Assembly: GCA_002404395.1 (NCBI GenBank)
Contig: DHJP01000063.1
Location: forward strand, 1-8,082
From: Clostridiales bacterium UBA4717
Lineage (GTDB): Bacteria; Bacillota; Clostridia; Oscillospirales; CAG-272
Reading direction: 5' to 3'
DNA length: 8,082 bases
The number at the start of each line of letters is the position of its first letter. Within the stretch, counting starts at the first letter, position 1. Shown piece after piece: positions 6,398-8,082 of the stretch. The notes below the pieces were generated by a model, which made no database searches, was not told the origin of the DNA, and saw only the letters and a program-made list of their open reading frames with translations. The position numbers and the translations under genes were made by a program.

Positions 6398-7990
6398 TCA
6401 AAGTGTTGCGAATTTTTTTGAACCTTTTGCGATTATCCACCAAAGCATGAGTGCCAGCGCGAGCACAAGCAGTGTGCAACAGATCGCCGCATATACAAGC
6501 GGGTGGATCAGATCACCGAGGAACAAGTAAGGTATTCCGAGCAGGGGCGCAAAAAACATTCCGCCGAGCAAGGTTACTGTGACGCTCAGACTTTGCTTGA
6601 CCGGAACCGTTTCGTTTTTCCATGTCAGATTCGGCGCTGCAAGGTTCATTATAAGTCCGAATGCTCCCGTGAATGCAGCATACACGAGCGGAAGAAGGAT
6701 TAAAACGATCACCTCCGGCAGGTTGCAGTCCAAAACTATAGCGGCGCACACCGAGCAGAATATAACGCATGGTGCGGCAATTGTCACATGGAGCCTGAGC
6801 TTGGCGAGCAATAGTCTGCCTGACGGTATCGGCAGGGATTGCGCAAGCCAGATGCTTTTGCCTTCAAGAGATATCGACGGAGCGGTAATATCGATCATTG
6901 ATGTGACCATGCAGATCGCCGCGGCGGCTATAAGCACGGCAAGCGGCTTTGAATCTACTAAGGCAAGCATTTCGTTTATTGTCTGAGCTTTTATAAGCAA
7001 GAATATGCCGAGCGCGGGCATAAAGAGTGCGCCCAGAGCACAGTTGAGCATATAGATCGGACATGTTGTAAAGCGTTTGCGTTCTTTGAACAGAAGTGCG
7101 GAGTCCAGGCTCATCGGCTTGAGTTTGCGCTTTGCGTCAGTATGCTTTTTCGCGTCGGACAACGCGGCGGCACGGGCAAGCGCGAAAAATGAGCGGTTAA
7201 GCACATAATAGACTGCGGCAAATACGGCGACAATCATAAGCGTGAAGATCAACAGCGAGAGCAGATCTCCGCACGCCGCCTTGCCCATGATATACAGCGG
7301 ATAGATCTTGCCGAGCTTGCTTTCTATCAATTCGGCATTTGCAGTTATTGAAGTTAATATTTCATTTGCTCTGAAGTATACATAGTAATATACAATAATA
7401 AAGAGCAACGACACCGCGACGGTGGCAAAGCTTTTGTTTTTTAATTTAGATGATATTTTTGCGACGGCGTATCCGAGAATGCATGAGAGGGTCAATATGA
7501 ACATTGATATGACTATCATTACCGTAATTCCGGATATGACGGTTAAAGGACGGCTGTCCGCAAAAATTGAATATGCGAGCAAAGCAGGGACAAAAACGAT
7601 TGCCTCGTATATCAAGCTCCACATCCATACTCCGAAGAGCCGCGCGCATATTATGTATATCGGTTTGATCGGCATTGCAAGCAGCATATCATTGTCTTTG
7701 GCTTTGTAAAGGGAAGCATAGGTATTAAATACGCTGCCGAATATCCCGAGCATTATCGAAATAAGCCCCATAATTGCATAAAACAACCAATCAAAACCCA
7801 TTTCGTGAAATGGAACACAGAGACTTTGGGCGGTAAAGAAGAAAACGACCCCGAGCGTCGCAAACAATGCAAGGTAGATAAGCACAAGCATTATAATACC
7901 GGGAAGCTTGCGCCGTTTTCCGCTCTTTCGGTTTATAAGCAGCCATGTGTTGGTTTCCATTAACTGCTTTTTTAAAAGTGCTTTAAACAT
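6398..7990 (-). CDS. ABC-2-type exporter permease, about 530 aa
   Basis: Polytopic membrane protein of the large Clostridial ABC-2-like exporter permeases. About twelve helices are predicted from hydrophobicity, in two sets of six (near 32-52, 70-89, 113-141, 151-179, 187-205, 235-264, then 315-334, 347-366, 401-421, 425-449, 469-496, 501-522). A segment KAKDNDMLLAMPIKP (about 96-110), after the second helix, and a related one in the second half, SISLEGKSIWLAQSLPIP (about 373-390), suggest an internal duplication and are typical of the family. The substrate is unknown. It needs an ATPase that is not in the window and probably lies beyond base 8082. An ATG at 8002 adds four residues but lies directly against a hairpin; the ATG at 7990 has GGA seven bases before it and the same stem-to-start distance (12 bases) as the ATPase gene, so 7990 is preferred. 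It probably starts the operon with the regulator and kinase. Confidence 0.85.
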   Translation of the reverse strand: MFKALLKKQLMETNTWLLINRKSGKRRKLPGIIMLVLIYLALFATLGVVFFFTAQSLCVPFHEMGFDWLFYAIMGLISIMLGIFGSVFNTYASLYKAKDNDMLLAMPIKPIYIICARLFGVWMWSLIYEAIVFVPALLAYSIFADSRPLTVISGITVMIVISMFILTLSCILGYAVAKISSKLKNKSFATVAVSLLFIIVYYYVYFRANEILTSITANAELIESKLGKIYPLYIMGKAACGDLLSLLIFTLMIVAVFAAVYYVLNRSFFALARAAALSDAKKHTDAKRKLKPMSLDSALLFKERKRFTTCPIYMLNCALGALFMPALGIFLLIKAQTINEMLALVDSKPLAVLIAAAAICMVTSMIDITAPSISLEGKSIWLAQSLPIPSGRLLLAKLRLHVTIAAPCVIFCSVCAAIVLDCNLPEVIVLILLPLVYAAFTGAFGLIMNLAAPNLTWKNETVPVKQSLSVTVTLLGGMFFAPLLGIPYLFLGDLIHPLVYAAICCTLLVLALALMLWWIIAKGSKKFATL

Positions 7991-8001
7991 AGTGTAATCC
8001 A

Positions 8002-8028
8002 TGTCGGCGAAGCCGACTCAAAAAAGCG
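8002..8028 (-). promoter_or_regulatory. Hairpin leader element, copy B
   Basis: Identical over 27 bases to 4453-4479: six Ts, GA, stem GTCGGC (8017-8012), TTC loop, stem GCCGAC (8008-8003). The permease ATG at 7990 follows after 12 bases, through a reduced Shine-Dalgarno (GGA, not GGAG). The rest of the edge, 8029-8082, shows no clear promoter or gene. Confidence 0.6.
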
Positions 8029-8082
8029 TGTGCGAATCATGAGACTTCGCTTGCGGGGAATGTAAATTTCGCGCTGTGAGTT

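Noticed and set aside
8043..8070. Resemblance between the segment near 8050-8065 and the leader near 40-55 (both contain ACATTC then CGCAAG-like bases)
   Set aside because: The match is short, gapped by two bases and lacks the flanking stem, so chance is the simpler explanation.
8037..8082. Possible C-terminus of an upstream gene (a minus-strand frame ending with TGA at 8039-8037)
   Set aside because: More than one frame is open for these few codons and none shows a recognisable ABC ATPase tail, so no choice is supported.
1..8082. CRISPR arrays, transposases, insertion-sequence ends, tRNA or rRNA genes
   Set aside because: No regularly spaced repeats, no transposase-like protein, no tRNA-like cloverleaf and no rRNA core sequence were seen.

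Overview
The window reads as ordinary chromosomal DNA from a low-to-mid-GC Firmicute, most likely an uncultured gut Clostridium-type organism (Oscillospirales or a relative). The basis is Bce-type antimicrobial-peptide machinery, two HD-domain families common in Clostridia, Gram-positive GGAGG ribosome binding sites and frequent ATA isoleucine codons. Species is not determinable from the window. Every supported gene is on the minus strand, so transcription runs from high to low coordinates.

Layout in transcription order: (1) 8003-8082 is leader or intergenic DNA. (2) 6398-7990 is a 12-helix ABC-2-type exporter permease, 16 bases ahead of (3) an OmpR-family response regulator (5710-6381) and (4) a short-sensor (BceS-like) histidine kinase (4686-5681). 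(5) A 244-base gap (4442-4685) holds a probable promoter with exact -10 TATAAT, a BceR-like operator candidate, a dyad over the -10, a foldable leader and a hairpin next to the Shine-Dalgarno. It leads to (6) a MacB/BceA-type ATPase (3683-4441) and (7) a BceB-type FtsX permease (1638-3677), followed 3 bases later by a strong terminator hairpin. (8) A good promoter (1501-1529) then drives an HD-domain phosphohydrolase (876-1406) and, 164 bases on, (9) a second HD hydrolase of another family (124-711). (10) A new promoter (85-112) precedes the first codons of a gene that leaves the window at base 1.

How the genes fit: the kinase, regulator, ATPase and FtsX permease form a complete Bce-type detoxification module. 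In characterised modules of this type the transporter both removes a peptide antibiotic from its lipid II-cycle target and reports its own activity to the kinase, whose regulator then activates the transporter promoter. The extra ABC-2 permease at the head of the kinase/regulator operon is less usual, and its own ATPase is not in the window.

The most distinctive signal is not a protein. Three genes (first HD hydrolase 124-711, ATPase, ABC-2 permease) carry the same small leader element: a T-rich start, a 6-bp stem with a 3-base loop, then the Shine-Dalgarno and the start codon 12-13 bases after the stem. Two copies share 27 identical bases; the third differs with two compensatory base-pair changes, so structure rather than sequence is kept.
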